Positions 17,647 to 26,298 of a DNA stretch of 64,000 nucleotides are shown here, piece by piece (position 1 is the stretch's first letter; every line of letters begins with the position of its first letter). The notes below the pieces were generated by a model. That model ran no database searches and was not told the DNA's origin. It was given only the letters and a program-made list of their open reading frames with translations. The position numbers and the translations under genes were made by a program. Source of the stretch: CAZGXI01 sp964529715 (lineage in GTDB: Bacteria > Chloroflexota > Anaerolineae > Aggregatilineales > Ch27); assembly GCA_964529715.1 (NCBI GenBank), contig CAZGXI010000019.1, positions 27,504-91,503 of the forward strand, in the 5' to 3' direction.

Positions 17647-19116
17647 CTAGCGGTGATAGTACACGGACCAACCGAGGTATTTCGTAGCCGCCTCGTAGAT
17701 AATCCCTGCGACGTTTGACTGGTTGATCGCAACGTGATGCTCGAAGCCGTTCTCGCAGATGAACCGCAGCAGTTCTTGGAAGCGCGGAATCTCGACCACA
17801 CCGACGCCGCCGAAGGAATTCAGCGGATCGTTGGTAAAGCGGCCCTCGCCGACATAAGCCGCGATCTCACCCAGATAATCGTCGGTGGAAACGCGCAGGT
17901 AGGTGAACGGATTCTCGCGCACACGCCCGACGATGGTGCCGTAGGTATTATCCTTGCCGACCGTGCCAGCGATGATGTCCTGATAGCTCATCACCGGAAT
18001 GTCGTCGGTGAAGATGTCTTTGGGCAGGTTGGAGCAGTGGAACACCACGCCCTTGTTCGGGTCGTCGCCGTAGTTATTGTTCCAGTCCACCAGGGCACTT
18101 GGCTTGCCGGAAGCCAAAGCCATGGCGTACATGCCGAGTGCGCCAGTGATGTCTGTCTCGCAGGCGGAAGGAACCAGGCTATTGCTCAACATGCTCATCA
18201 TGGTGCAAGGCACAATGCCGAAGTACTCTTCCATCGAGGTCCAGCACTGGATCGCCGTTGCGTCGAGGGCGTTGTCCGCGATCCAGCGATCCAACATCAC
18301 GCCGAACTTCGCCATCTTGAGGAGCGACGTTTCGGGCACGCCAGCTGTGCGGGCATACTTCTCAATGGCCTGGCGCTTGGCGACCACGTCGGGATCATCG
18401 TCGGCCAGCCGCGCGATCTGCCCGTAAGCGTCCGAGAGGTCGAGTGTCTCCACACTGACGCCGGATTGCTCCAGAATCTTCTCGCTGAAGCGCACCGTCT
18501 TGAAGGCCGGGGGCCGGGCGCCCAACATGCCCAGGCGCGCCTTACGCAGCCCACGTACCACACGGCACACGGCAGCGAACTGCTTCAGGTCTGCCATAAA
18601 GGCATCGCTGTTGGGGTCCATCGTGTGCAGGCTGGTGAGCGAGTAAGGAATGCCATACTGACGCAGGTTGTCGCAGGCGCTCATCTTGCCGCAAAAACTG
18701 TCGCGGCGGTCCTGCAAGCCCATCTTACTCAGATCATCGGGAAAGGCGTGAACCAGCACCGGCACGTCGAGTTCAGAAAACCGCAACGTGTTGGCAATAG
18801 CCCGCTCATCGCCGAAGTTGGGCAGCGTCACCAGCACGCCGTCGATCTCGTCCCGACGCGAGCGGAAGAACTCGCCGACAAGCTGCGCTTCCTGGATAGA
18901 CTCAACCGCGCCATAGGCAGTGGCGTTGGCGTCAATGATGACCGCGTTGATCCCGGCCTTCTTGAGCACTCCCAGGATGGTCTCGCGCCCACTCACGACC
19001 AGGTGCTTGGGAAAGAATCCCCGGTTGCCGACAATTACGGCCAGCGTGACAGGGCGCTTCAACAGGCTGGCGCCGTTCGTTCGGGTTGGCTGAGTTTGAG
19101 TTGCTTTGGCTGTCAT
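17647..19116 (-). CDS. L-fucose/L-arabinose isomerase family protein
   Basis: A 489-residue protein of the fucose-isomerase-like superfamily (COG2407 type). Recognisable parts are GVLVTLPNFGDERAIANTL in the N-terminal domain, a central ECW-like segment (AIQCWTSMEEYFGIVPCTMMS), and CETDITGALGMYAM followed by VDWNNNYGDD in the C-terminal domain. Candidate metal ligands are the Glu and Asp in SMEE, CETD and VDWNNNYGDD. The start at 19116 (MTAKATQ) has CAGGAAGAG just upstream. It follows ribulokinase and the AraD-like epimerase, so it is the best candidate for the aldose-ketose isomerase step (L-arabinose to L-ribulose). Other family members act on different sugars. Confidence 0.78.
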   Translation of the reverse strand: MTAKATQTQPTRTNGASLLKRPVTLAVIVGNRGFFPKHLVVSGRETILGVLKKAGINAVIIDANATAYGAVESIQEAQLVGEFFRSRRDEIDGVLVTLPNFGDERAIANTLRFSELDVPVLVHAFPDDLSKMGLQDRRDSFCGKMSACDNLRQYGIPYSLTSLHTMDPNSDAFMADLKQFAAVCRVVRGLRKARLGMLGARPPAFKTVRFSEKILEQSGVSVETLDLSDAYGQIARLADDDPDVVAKRQAIEKYARTAGVPETSLLKMAKFGVMLDRWIADNALDATAIQCWTSMEEYFGIVPCTMMSMLSNSLVPSACETDITGALGMYAMALASGKPSALVDWNNNYGDDPNKGVVFHCSNLPKDIFTDDIPVMSYQDIIAGTVGKDNTYGTIVGRVRENPFTYLRVSTDDYLGEIAAYVGEGRFTNDPLNSFGGVGVVEIPRFQELLRFICENGFEHHVAINQSNVAGIIYEAATKYLGWSVYYHR

Positions 19117-19187
19117 CTCTTCCTGGCTCCTTGAAATGAAGTTTGTCAGGGCGGCTACCGGTCGCCCTGACTGCAACGAACACAACT

Positions 19188-19838
19188 TTACTGCCCATAA
19201 ACGTTCGTATAGCGGTGATGCAGTTTGGCGACCTCCTCCGGCGGGATGGGCAACGGATTCCCCAACTGCTTCGCCATCCATACCGTCGCGGCCACGTCCT
19301 CCACCATCACCGCCGCCTTGACTGCCGCTTCAACCGTCTTGCCGACGGTGAACACACCGTGATTTTGCAGCAGCACCGCCGGGCTGTTCGAGCCTTGCAA
19401 GCACTTCACCACTTCTTCGCCAATGGCCTCGCCGCCGATCAAGGCGAACCCACCGCACGGAATCGGGCCGCCGAACTCGTCGGCGATGGCCGTCAACACA
19501 CAGGGGATAGACTGCCCCACAGCCGCAAAGGCCGTCGCGTAGCGGGAATGGGTGTGAACCACGCCGTTCAGGTCGGGCCGATGACGGTAGATGTAACAAT
19601 GCGACGCTGTATCCGACGACGGCTTGTAATTTCCCTCGACAACCCTGCCGTCGAGATCGACCACCACCATGTTTTCGGGCGTCAACCCTTCATAGCGAAT
19701 GCCACTCGGCTTGATGACGACCAGGCCGCTTTCCGGGTCGCGGGCGCTGACGTTGCCGCCCGTCCACATGACCAGGTTGTTGCGCGGAAGCTCTTGATGC
19801 AGGGCACACACCTGCTCGCGCAGCGCCACCAGTCTCAC
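19188..19838 (-). CDS. araD: L-ribulose-5-phosphate 4-epimerase (class II aldolase family)
   Basis: A 216-residue class II aldolase/adducin-fold enzyme that interconverts L-ribulose 5-phosphate and D-xylulose 5-phosphate. Visible motifs are TGGNVSARD, KPSGIRYE, the phosphate-binding SSDTASHCYIY, the zinc ligands in VVHTHSRYA and the third His in LLQNHGVF. The start is GTG at 19838, overlapping the ribulokinase stop (GTGA) with GGGGAGGT 5 bp upstream, which indicates tight coupling. The araB neighbour favours the epimerase over fuculose-phosphate aldolase, which shares the fold. Confidence 0.87.
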   Translation of the reverse strand: MRLVALREQVCALHQELPRNNLVMWTGGNVSARDPESGLVVIKPSGIRYEGLTPENMVVVDLDGRVVEGNYKPSSDTASHCYIYRHRPDLNGVVHTHSRYATAFAAVGQSIPCVLTAIADEFGGPIPCGGFALIGGEAIGEEVVKCLQGSNSPAVLLQNHGVFTVGKTVEAAVKAAVMVEDVAATVWMAKQLGNPLPIPPEEVAKLHHRYTNVYGQ

Positions 19839-21493
19839 GCCTGACCTCCCCGCGCCTGAACCTTGATAGCCTTGAGGCGCTTCATCACATCGTTCTGTCC
19901 GCGTCCGAAGTAATCGTAGAGCAGCTTGTACTCGGCGTAGAGCCGGTCGTACACCGCCTGATTTTCGGCGATAGGATGCACGACTTCATCCTTGATCCGG
20001 CCCATCTTCCGCGCGGCGGCGTGAATGTCGGGGTAAATTCCGGCGGCGACCGCCGCGTGCATGGCCGAACCAACAGCGGGGGCCTGATTCGAGGCCGCGA
20101 ACTTCAAGGGTTTGCCGGTCACGTCGGCGTAAATCTGGACCAGCAGCTTGTTCTTCTCCGGCAGGCCACCGGCCAGGATCAGTTCATTCACCGAAATACC
20201 CCGCTGCTCGAAGGATTCGATGATGATGCGCGTGCCATAAGCCGTCGCTTCGATCAGCGCGCGGTAAATCTCCGGAGCGCGCGTGCCCAGCGTCGCACCG
20301 ATCAGCAGACCGGTCAGGTCGGCGTCCACCAGGATCGAGCGGTTGCCGTTCCACCAGTCCAATGCCAGCAGGCCGGATTCGCCGGGGCGTTGTTTGGCGG
20401 CTTCCGTTTCCAGGTACTTGTGCAGGTCCACCCCGGCGGACCTGGCGGCCTCGTGATATTCCGGCGGCACGGCGTTATCTACAAACCAGGCGAAAATGTC
20501 ACCGACGCCACTCTGCCCGGCCTCATAACCCTGCAAGCCGGGGATGATGCCGTTCGTCACCACGCCGCACATGCCCTCGACTTCCTGAATCCGGTCGCCC
20601 AGTAACATGTGGCAGGTAGACGTGCCCATGATCATCACCATACGTCCCGGTTCGGTGACGGTGACAGCAGGCACGGTCACATGCGCGTCTACATTGGCGA
20701 CGGCAACCGCTGTGCCGGGACGAAGGCCGGTCCAGGCAGCAGCCTGTTCGGTCAGGCCACCGGCGCGCCCCCCCAACGGCGACAACTCGCGCTTCATGCG
20801 CGTATCGACCACGTCAGCAAAGCGCGGGTCGAGCGCAGCAAAAAATTCACGGCTGGGAAAATGTCCGTCCTGGTAAATGGCCTTATAGCCGGCAGTACAC
20901 TCATTGCGAGTTTCCACGCCAGTAAGCTGCCAGATCACCCAGTCCGCCGCCTCGATCAGCCGGTCCGCCGCCGCATACACTTCGGGCGCTTCCTTCAGGA
21001 TTTGCAGGGCCTTGCTGAAAAACCATTCCGAGGAGATTTTGCCGCCGTAACGGGGCAACCAGGGTTCCCCCATGCGGCGGGCCGTCTCATTGATGAGATC
21101 GGCCATCGGCTGGGCAGCGTGATGCTTCCACAGCTTGACCCAGGCGTTCGGATTGTCGCGGAATTCCGGCAAGACGCACAGCGGCGTACCGTCAGCCTTG
21201 ACGGGCAACATCGTGCAGGCAGTAAAGTCAATGCCGATGCCGACGACCTCATCCGGCTTCACCCCACTCTGCCGCAGCACAGCGGGAATGGTCTGCTTGA
21301 AAACCTCGATATAATCCATCGGGTCTTGCAACGCCCAATCCGGCGGAAGCGGCTTGTCGCTGCCGGGGAGGTGTTCGTCAATGACGCCGTTGGCATAGGG
21401 ATGCACCGCTGTGGCAACTTCGCGCCCGTCGCGCACATCCACCAGTACGGCCCGCCCCGATTCAGTACCGAAGTCGATGCCGATGGTATACAT
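19835..21493 (-). CDS. araB: ribulokinase
   Basis: A 552-residue FGGY kinase. The N-terminus is GIDFGTESGRAVLVDVRDG, typical of ribulokinase and longer than in xylulokinases. Other features are GIDFTACTMLPV, GTSTCHMLLG, YEAGQSGVGDIFAWFV and the C-terminal signature region LILAGGLPEKNKLLVQIYADV. It phosphorylates L-ribulose. It is the first gene of the araB-araD-isomerase operon. AGGAGG lies 13 bp before the chosen ATG, a slightly long spacing; an ATG nearer that site is out of frame. A palindrome at 21585 may be its operator. Confidence 0.92.
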   Translation of the reverse strand: MYTIGIDFGTESGRAVLVDVRDGREVATAVHPYANGVIDEHLPGSDKPLPPDWALQDPMDYIEVFKQTIPAVLRQSGVKPDEVVGIGIDFTACTMLPVKADGTPLCVLPEFRDNPNAWVKLWKHHAAQPMADLINETARRMGEPWLPRYGGKISSEWFFSKALQILKEAPEVYAAADRLIEAADWVIWQLTGVETRNECTAGYKAIYQDGHFPSREFFAALDPRFADVVDTRMKRELSPLGGRAGGLTEQAAAWTGLRPGTAVAVANVDAHVTVPAVTVTEPGRMVMIMGTSTCHMLLGDRIQEVEGMCGVVTNGIIPGLQGYEAGQSGVGDIFAWFVDNAVPPEYHEAARSAGVDLHKYLETEAAKQRPGESGLLALDWWNGNRSILVDADLTGLLIGATLGTRAPEIYRALIEATAYGTRIIIESFEQRGISVNELILAGGLPEKNKLLVQIYADVTGKPLKFAASNQAPAVGSAMHAAVAAGIYPDIHAAARKMGRIKDEVVHPIAENQAVYDRLYAEYKLLYDYFGRGQNDVMKRLKAIKVQARGGQA

Positions 21494-21584
21494 GGGTCGT
21501 ATACATCCTCCTGTATGTGATGATCTCGCGTCTCAGAACCAAGGGGCCTGTGAGGGGATCGAGACGCCTTCTATGACGACGATC

Positions 21585-21604
21585 GGTGTCGTGAGCATGA
21601 CACC
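21585..21604. promoter_or_regulatory. palindrome in the divergent araB/ABC intergenic region, putative operator
   Basis: GGTGTC and GACACC flank an 8-bp spacer in the 292-bp gap between the divergent ribulokinase (minus) and ABC ATPase (plus) genes. The symmetry and the spacing of nearly two helical turns fit a dimeric regulator. A TATACT box at about 21742, facing plus, may serve the ABC gene. The rest of the gap shows nothing further. Confidence 0.4.
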
Positions 21605-21785
21605 TCTACAGACCCAGATCGTCCTTAGGCAAACCACACAAGAACGCGCTCGATACCGGAATTAACCCTGAGTATAACGCCGGCATTCGTTTTCAAACAG
21701 TGATGATCAACCATTTCTGTGCCGCCAAGCGGCAAAGGCGGTATACTTAAACAAAGTCGCTGCCATCGCAGAGACACGCACCAAC

Positions 21786-23300
21786 ATGGCAAACGATCAT
21801 CCACCCGTTATCCTGGAACTCAAAGACATTTCCAAACACTTCCCCGGCGTGCTGGCCCTGCAAAACATCACTCTGGCCGTGCACGCGGGCGAAGTACATG
21901 CGCTGCTCGGCGAAAACGGCGCCGGCAAGTCCACCCTGACCAAGATCATCGCCGGGGTTTATCCGCCCACGTCTGGGCAACTGCTGCTCAACGGCAAAAT
22001 GCAGCACTTCCGCTCGCCTTACGACGCCCAGAAGGCGGGCATCGGTGTGCTCTATCAGGAATTCAACCTGCTGCCCGACCTGAGCATTGCAGAAAACATC
22101 TTTTTGGGCAGCGAACCTCAGCAACACGGCCTGCCCTTCATCGACTGGAAGCAGATGCGCCAACAAACGGCGGACCTGCTGGCACACATCGGCCTGTCTG
22201 CCGCGCCGGAAACGCCCGTCGGTAAGCTCTCGGTCGCCCAACAGCAAATGGTGGTGCTGGCGAAGGCCCTACACCAGAATGTCTGCCTGATCGTCATGGA
22301 TGAGCCGACAGCCCGGCTGACCGATTATGAAAAAGCGGACCTGTTCCGGGTGATCCAAACGCTCAAACAGGGCGGCGTGGCCGTGTTGTTCATCAGCCAC
22401 CGCCTGGAAGAGGTACAGGAAGTCTGTGATCGCGCCACCATTCTGCGAGATGGACATCTGGTCGCCACTGTGAACGTGGCAGAAACACCGCTGGAAGAAA
22501 TCACCACGCTGATGTTGGGCCGCCAATTGGCAGAAAAGTTCCCGCGCCGCCTGCATAAGGTGGGCGAGGAAATCATGCGCGTGCAAAGCCTGACGCGCTA
22601 CGATGTGTTCGAGGATGTGAGTTTTACCCTGCACGCCGGGGAAATCCTGGGCATTGTGGGGCTGGTCGGGTCCGGGCGGACGGCGCTGCTGCGCGCAATC
22701 TTCGGCATGGATGCCATCGACGAAGGCCAGGTTTACGTGGAGCGGCGGCTGGTACACATTCAATCGCCGCAAGAGGCCATTGCCTGTGGAATCGGGCTGC
22801 TGACCGAGGACCGGCAGACCCAGGGACTTATTCTGGATATGGCCGTGCAAGAGAACATCACCCTGGCCGAACTCGAACACGGGCTGCCCGGCCCGCTGAT
22901 CGACCACGAGGAGGAAGCGGCGCTGGCGGAATACTATATCGACGAACTGGACATCCATACACCAGGGCCGGACTTCAAGGCACTGTATCTTTCCGGCGGC
23001 ACGCAGCAGAAAGTGATCCTGGCAAAGTGGCTGGCGACCGGCCCACGCATTCTGCTATGCGACGAACCGACCCAGGGTGTAGACATCGGCGGCAAAGCCG
23101 AAATCTACCGCCTCATGAGTGATCTGGCGAACGGCGGCGTGGGCATCCTGATGGTCAGCGGCGACCTGGCGGAAATCCTGGGCATGTGTGATCGGGTGCT
23201 GGTGTTGCGCGAAGGGCGGATTGTCGGCAGCCTGTCTCGTGACGAGGCCGACGAAGCGACCATTCTGGCCTATGCCGCAGGAGCAGGTGCGCATGGTTAG
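21786..23300 (+). CDS. sugar ABC transporter ATP-binding protein, RbsA type
   Basis: A 504-residue double-ABC ATPase with GENGAGKST and VMDEPTARL in half 1, and GLVGSGRTAL, signature LSGGTQQKVILAKW and LLCDEPTQGVDIG in half 2. It overlaps the next gene by 8 bp, so the two are translated together. Unlike the other two importers here there is no receptor gene in this operon; the duplicated or Tat-exported receptor nearby, or one elsewhere, would have to serve it. No clear ribosome site precedes the ATG. Confidence 0.88.
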   Translation: MANDHPPVILELKDISKHFPGVLALQNITLAVHAGEVHALLGENGAGKSTLTKIIAGVYPPTSGQLLLNGKMQHFRSPYDAQKAGIGVLYQEFNLLPDLSIAENIFLGSEPQQHGLPFIDWKQMRQQTADLLAHIGLSAAPETPVGKLSVAQQQMVVLAKALHQNVCLIVMDEPTARLTDYEKADLFRVIQTLKQGGVAVLFISHRLEEVQEVCDRATILRDGHLVATVNVAETPLEEITTLMLGRQLAEKFPRRLHKVGEEIMRVQSLTRYDVFEDVSFTLHAGEILGIVGLVGSGRTALLRAIFGMDAIDEGQVYVERRLVHIQSPQEAIACGIGLLTEDRQTQGLILDMAVQENITLAELEHGLPGPLIDHEEEAALAEYYIDELDIHTPGPDFKALYLSGGTQQKVILAKWLATGPRILLCDEPTQGVDIGGKAEIYRLMSDLANGGVGILMVSGDLAEILGMCDRVLVLREGRIVGSLSRDEADEATILAYAAGAGAHG

Positions 23301-25137
23301 GCCCAAGATCGCCCTGCCCTCAGCTCTGCGTGTGCCCGCCAAGCGGGGCATCCGCTACGTCATGCGCCTGAGCAATGGCGGGCTGCTGCTGACCCTCCTG
23401 GTTCTGGTCGTTCTGTTCTCGTTGCTTTCGCGGCACTTCGCCAGTTCTGGCAACATCCTGCTGATCCTGATGCAGATGACCCCGCTGGCGGTGGTGGTGG
23501 CAGGGCAAACCCTGGTCATCATCACCGGCGGCATCGATATGTCCGTCGGCTCGCTGGCCGGACTGACCAGCGTTATCGCTGCCACGCTCATGACGGCAGA
23601 AACCGGCCTGCGCCTGCCGCCGCTACTGGCGATTGCCGTTGCGCTGCTGGTCGCAACCCTGATCGGTTGGGGGCACGGCTGGCTGATCACGCGCGCAGGA
23701 CTGTCGCCGTTCGTCGTCACCTTCGGCTCGTACAGCCTGATCCGCGGGCTGGCGCTGGTCTACAGCAACGCCTCGCCTATCCCGATTCCGCATAGCGCCT
23801 TCAATTGGATGTCTACATTGGTAGGAACCATTCTGCCGATCCCGATTGTGGTGATGGTGCTGGTCTTTTTGGGGATGTCGCGCATCTTAAGCAGCACCAA
23901 GCTGGGCCGCTACGCTTACGCCATCGGCGGCAACGAGACGGTAGCGCGGCTCTCCGGCGTGAATGTCAACCGCTACAAAGCACAGGTCTATGCCATCAGC
24001 GGTTTTCTGGCAGGGCTGTCCGGCATTCTGCTGATGACCCGTATCGAAAGCGGCGCCTACACCAGCGGCGAAGACTACGCTCTGAACTCGATTGCCGCCG
24101 TCATCATTGGCGGGGCGAGCCTGCGCGGCGGCTCCGGCAGCATCTGGGGATCGTTTCTGGGGGTGCTGCTGTTGACGGTGGTCAGCAACGGCCTAGGGGT
24201 GCTCAACGTCTCGTCTCTGTGGAACGCCGCCGTGATCGGGGGGTTGATCCTGGTAGCAGCCCTGATGGACGTCAAACGCCGCCAGGCCCAAAATACACCC
24301 ACCACCGTTCGCGCCGAACGCCCGCGCGACAGCGAGAGCGACTCCTATCTTTCTCAACTCTATGCGAATCTACGTGAGACCATCGTCAGCCGCCTGGCCT
24401 GTCAGGACATGCGGCTCTATCTGGTGGACCGCGAAACCGGCGACCTGATCCAGCAGGGCGCAGCGGTCAATGACCGGATGATCATCACTGAGCAGCGACA
24501 CCTGGCCCGGCAGGTCAGTCAGCGAGCATTGCCCTTGTGGATCGATGACCTTGACCGCGAACCGTCCCTCACCGTCGAGCGGATCAGGCCCAACCTGCGA
24601 TCGATCATCGCCGTGCCACTGATCCGGGCCAAGCGCGTGGTCGGCGTGCTGGAACTGCAAAGCCCCTACAGCGGCGTCTTCAGCGATCAGACCGCCAACC
24701 AACTGCTGGAACTGACCCGCCCGATCATCCCGGCGCTAGAAAAAGCCTGGCTGCTGGAAAGCGGCTGGTTGCTCCACGCCACGCGAGATACACTGCGCCA
24801 TCTGTGGGACGAGGTTTATTTGGGCAAAAGTCCGCTGACGACCTGGGCCTACACCACCGATGGGTCAAACAACCACGTCAACCCGGCGACGCGGGGCAAA
24901 GAGATGCAACGTTTCCTGCTGGATGCCATCGAGGCAATCCGCAGCAAAGAGGGCGAAGGACTGTCCCGCGCCGGGCGACGCTACCAGGTACTCTACCAGA
25001 CTTACGTAGAAGGCCTGACAGTGGACGAAATCACCGACAAGCTGAGCATCAGCCGCCGCCAATACTTCTACGACCTGAAAGATGCCGTAGAAGCCATCGT
25101 GCACATCATTGTCAACCAGTCTTCCACACCAACATAG
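23293..25137 (+). CDS. ABC sugar permease fused to a GAF domain and a C-terminal helix-turn-helix
   Basis: A 614-residue protein, uninterrupted from an ATG at 23293 with an AGGAGCAGG site. Residues 1-330 are a complete RbsC-type permease (ITGGIDMSVGSLAGLTS, the ATPase-contact loop GGNETVARLSGVNVNRYKAQ, IIGGASLRGGSGSIWG). A charged linker (331-352) leads to a GAF-like domain at about 355-485 (QDMRLYLVDRETGDLIQQGA; NLRSIIAVPLIRAKRVVGVL). Residues 555-605 resemble a sigma region 4/helix-turn-helix module (VEGLTVDEITDKLSISRRQ). Permeases normally end near residue 330. The C-terminus should face the cytoplasm. I infer a transporter that also senses or signals; DNA binding is untested. Confidence 0.85.
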   Translation: MVRPKIALPSALRVPAKRGIRYVMRLSNGGLLLTLLVLVVLFSLLSRHFASSGNILLILMQMTPLAVVVAGQTLVIITGGIDMSVGSLAGLTSVIAATLMTAETGLRLPPLLAIAVALLVATLIGWGHGWLITRAGLSPFVVTFGSYSLIRGLALVYSNASPIPIPHSAFNWMSTLVGTILPIPIVVMVLVFLGMSRILSSTKLGRYAYAIGGNETVARLSGVNVNRYKAQVYAISGFLAGLSGILLMTRIESGAYTSGEDYALNSIAAVIIGGASLRGGSGSIWGSFLGVLLLTVVSNGLGVLNVSSLWNAAVIGGLILVAALMDVKRRQAQNTPTTVRAERPRDSESDSYLSQLYANLRETIVSRLACQDMRLYLVDRETGDLIQQGAAVNDRMIITEQRHLARQVSQRALPLWIDDLDREPSLTVERIRPNLRSIIAVPLIRAKRVVGVLELQSPYSGVFSDQTANQLLELTRPIIPALEKAWLLESGWLLHATRDTLRHLWDEVYLGKSPLTTWAYTTDGSNNHVNPATRGKEMQRFLLDAIEAIRSKEGEGLSRAGRRYQVLYQTYVEGLTVDEITDKLSISRRQYFYDLKDAVEAIVHIIVNQSSTPT

Positions 25138-25160
25138 AATTAAGCCGGGCAGTCCTGATC

Positions 25161-26231
25161 TTATGCAGGACTCGCACTCACATCCACGATGATCTTGTGG
25201 ACACCTTCCACATAGTCGGCGTTCATGGCAAACGCCCGCCCTGCCTCCCGCAGCGGCAGACGGTGAGAAATCAGGTCTTCCAGATCGACAACGCCCGGAC
25301 CTTGCAGCGCCAGGTGAATGGCACGCGGATAGACATGCTTCATGCGGCGGGCCAGCATCAGCGTAAGGCCCTTGCGCCGCGCAACCGAATGGCGCATCAA
25401 CAGGCGATCTTCCGAAGGAATGCCCACCAGCACCACGCGCCCACCCAAGCGGGCCATCTCCGCCGACCAGGCGACCGATTCATCTGCCCAGGCCGCCTCG
25501 AAGACCACGTCCACGCCCCGCCCTGCAGTACGCTCCTGAATAATGTCGATGGGGCTGCCTTCATCTAGCGTCCAGGCTTCGCTGGCCCCCCAAACGCCTG
25601 CTTTGTGCTTACGCCAGGGAAAACGGTCAAAGGCGTAGATCGGGTCTGCGCCAGAAAGCCGCGCCAGCCGGATAATCGACAGGCCAATTGGCCCGCAGCC
25701 CAACACAGCCACACTGCGTGCGACCTTCAGTTTGCCCAGATCGACGGCATGCAAGCCAACCCCCAACGGCTCTAACAGCGCGCCCTCGGCATCGCTGAGC
25801 GCGTCGGGCAGCGGAAAGCAGTTCCGCGCCGCGCAATTCATCCGTTCCTGAAGCGCGCCGTCATCGGGCCACAGGCCGTGAAAGTGCAGACGGCGACACA
25901 GATTGGGATGCCCCGCCTCACACATTTCGCAGTGGTAACACGGCGTAGCGGGGTCAACCGCCACGCGCTGCCCGATACGCAGCGGCTGATCCAGGCCGTC
26001 ATGCGCATCCGGGCCGACGGCGACGACGACCCCGGCGAACTCGTGGCCCAGCACCAGTGGCGACTCGACGCGCGTATCGCCGATACGACCATCGGCATAG
26101 GTATGCAAGTCCGAACCGCAGATGCCTACTGCGGTCACGGCCAGCGTCACGTGGCCGGGAGCCGGCGGCGGGGGTTCGGGAACGTTGTCGATGCGCACAT
26201 CGCGCGGGCCGTACAGTCGCGCAGCAAGCAT
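25161..26231 (-). CDS. zinc-dependent medium-chain alcohol/polyol dehydrogenase
   Basis: A 356-residue MDR-superfamily dehydrogenase resembling sorbitol and threonine dehydrogenases. Catalytic zinc ligands are Cys38 (GICGSDLH) and His63-Glu64 (GHEFAG); the structural zinc site has four Cys at 98, 101, 104 and 112. The Rossmann nucleotide motif is VAVLGCGPIGLSIIRLA, and FDRFPWRKHKA follows. It oxidises an alcohol or polyol with NAD(P). It is convergent with the permease-GAF gene and 67 bp downstream of the SH3 gene at 26299, so it may share that transcript, though function gives no link. Confidence 0.87.
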   Translation of the reverse strand: MLAARLYGPRDVRIDNVPEPPPPAPGHVTLAVTAVGICGSDLHTYADGRIGDTRVESPLVLGHEFAGVVVAVGPDAHDGLDQPLRIGQRVAVDPATPCYHCEMCEAGHPNLCRRLHFHGLWPDDGALQERMNCAARNCFPLPDALSDAEGALLEPLGVGLHAVDLGKLKVARSVAVLGCGPIGLSIIRLARLSGADPIYAFDRFPWRKHKAGVWGASEAWTLDEGSPIDIIQERTAGRGVDVVFEAAWADESVAWSAEMARLGGRVVLVGIPSEDRLLMRHSVARRKGLTLMLARRMKHVYPRAIHLALQGPGVVDLEDLISHRLPLREAGRAFAMNADYVEGVHKIIVDVSASPA

Positions 26232-26298
26232 GGCATTTTTCCTCTCAGTCAGAAAGGCAGGGATACAGGGCGGGCCGTATCCCTGCCTATCGGCAAGA

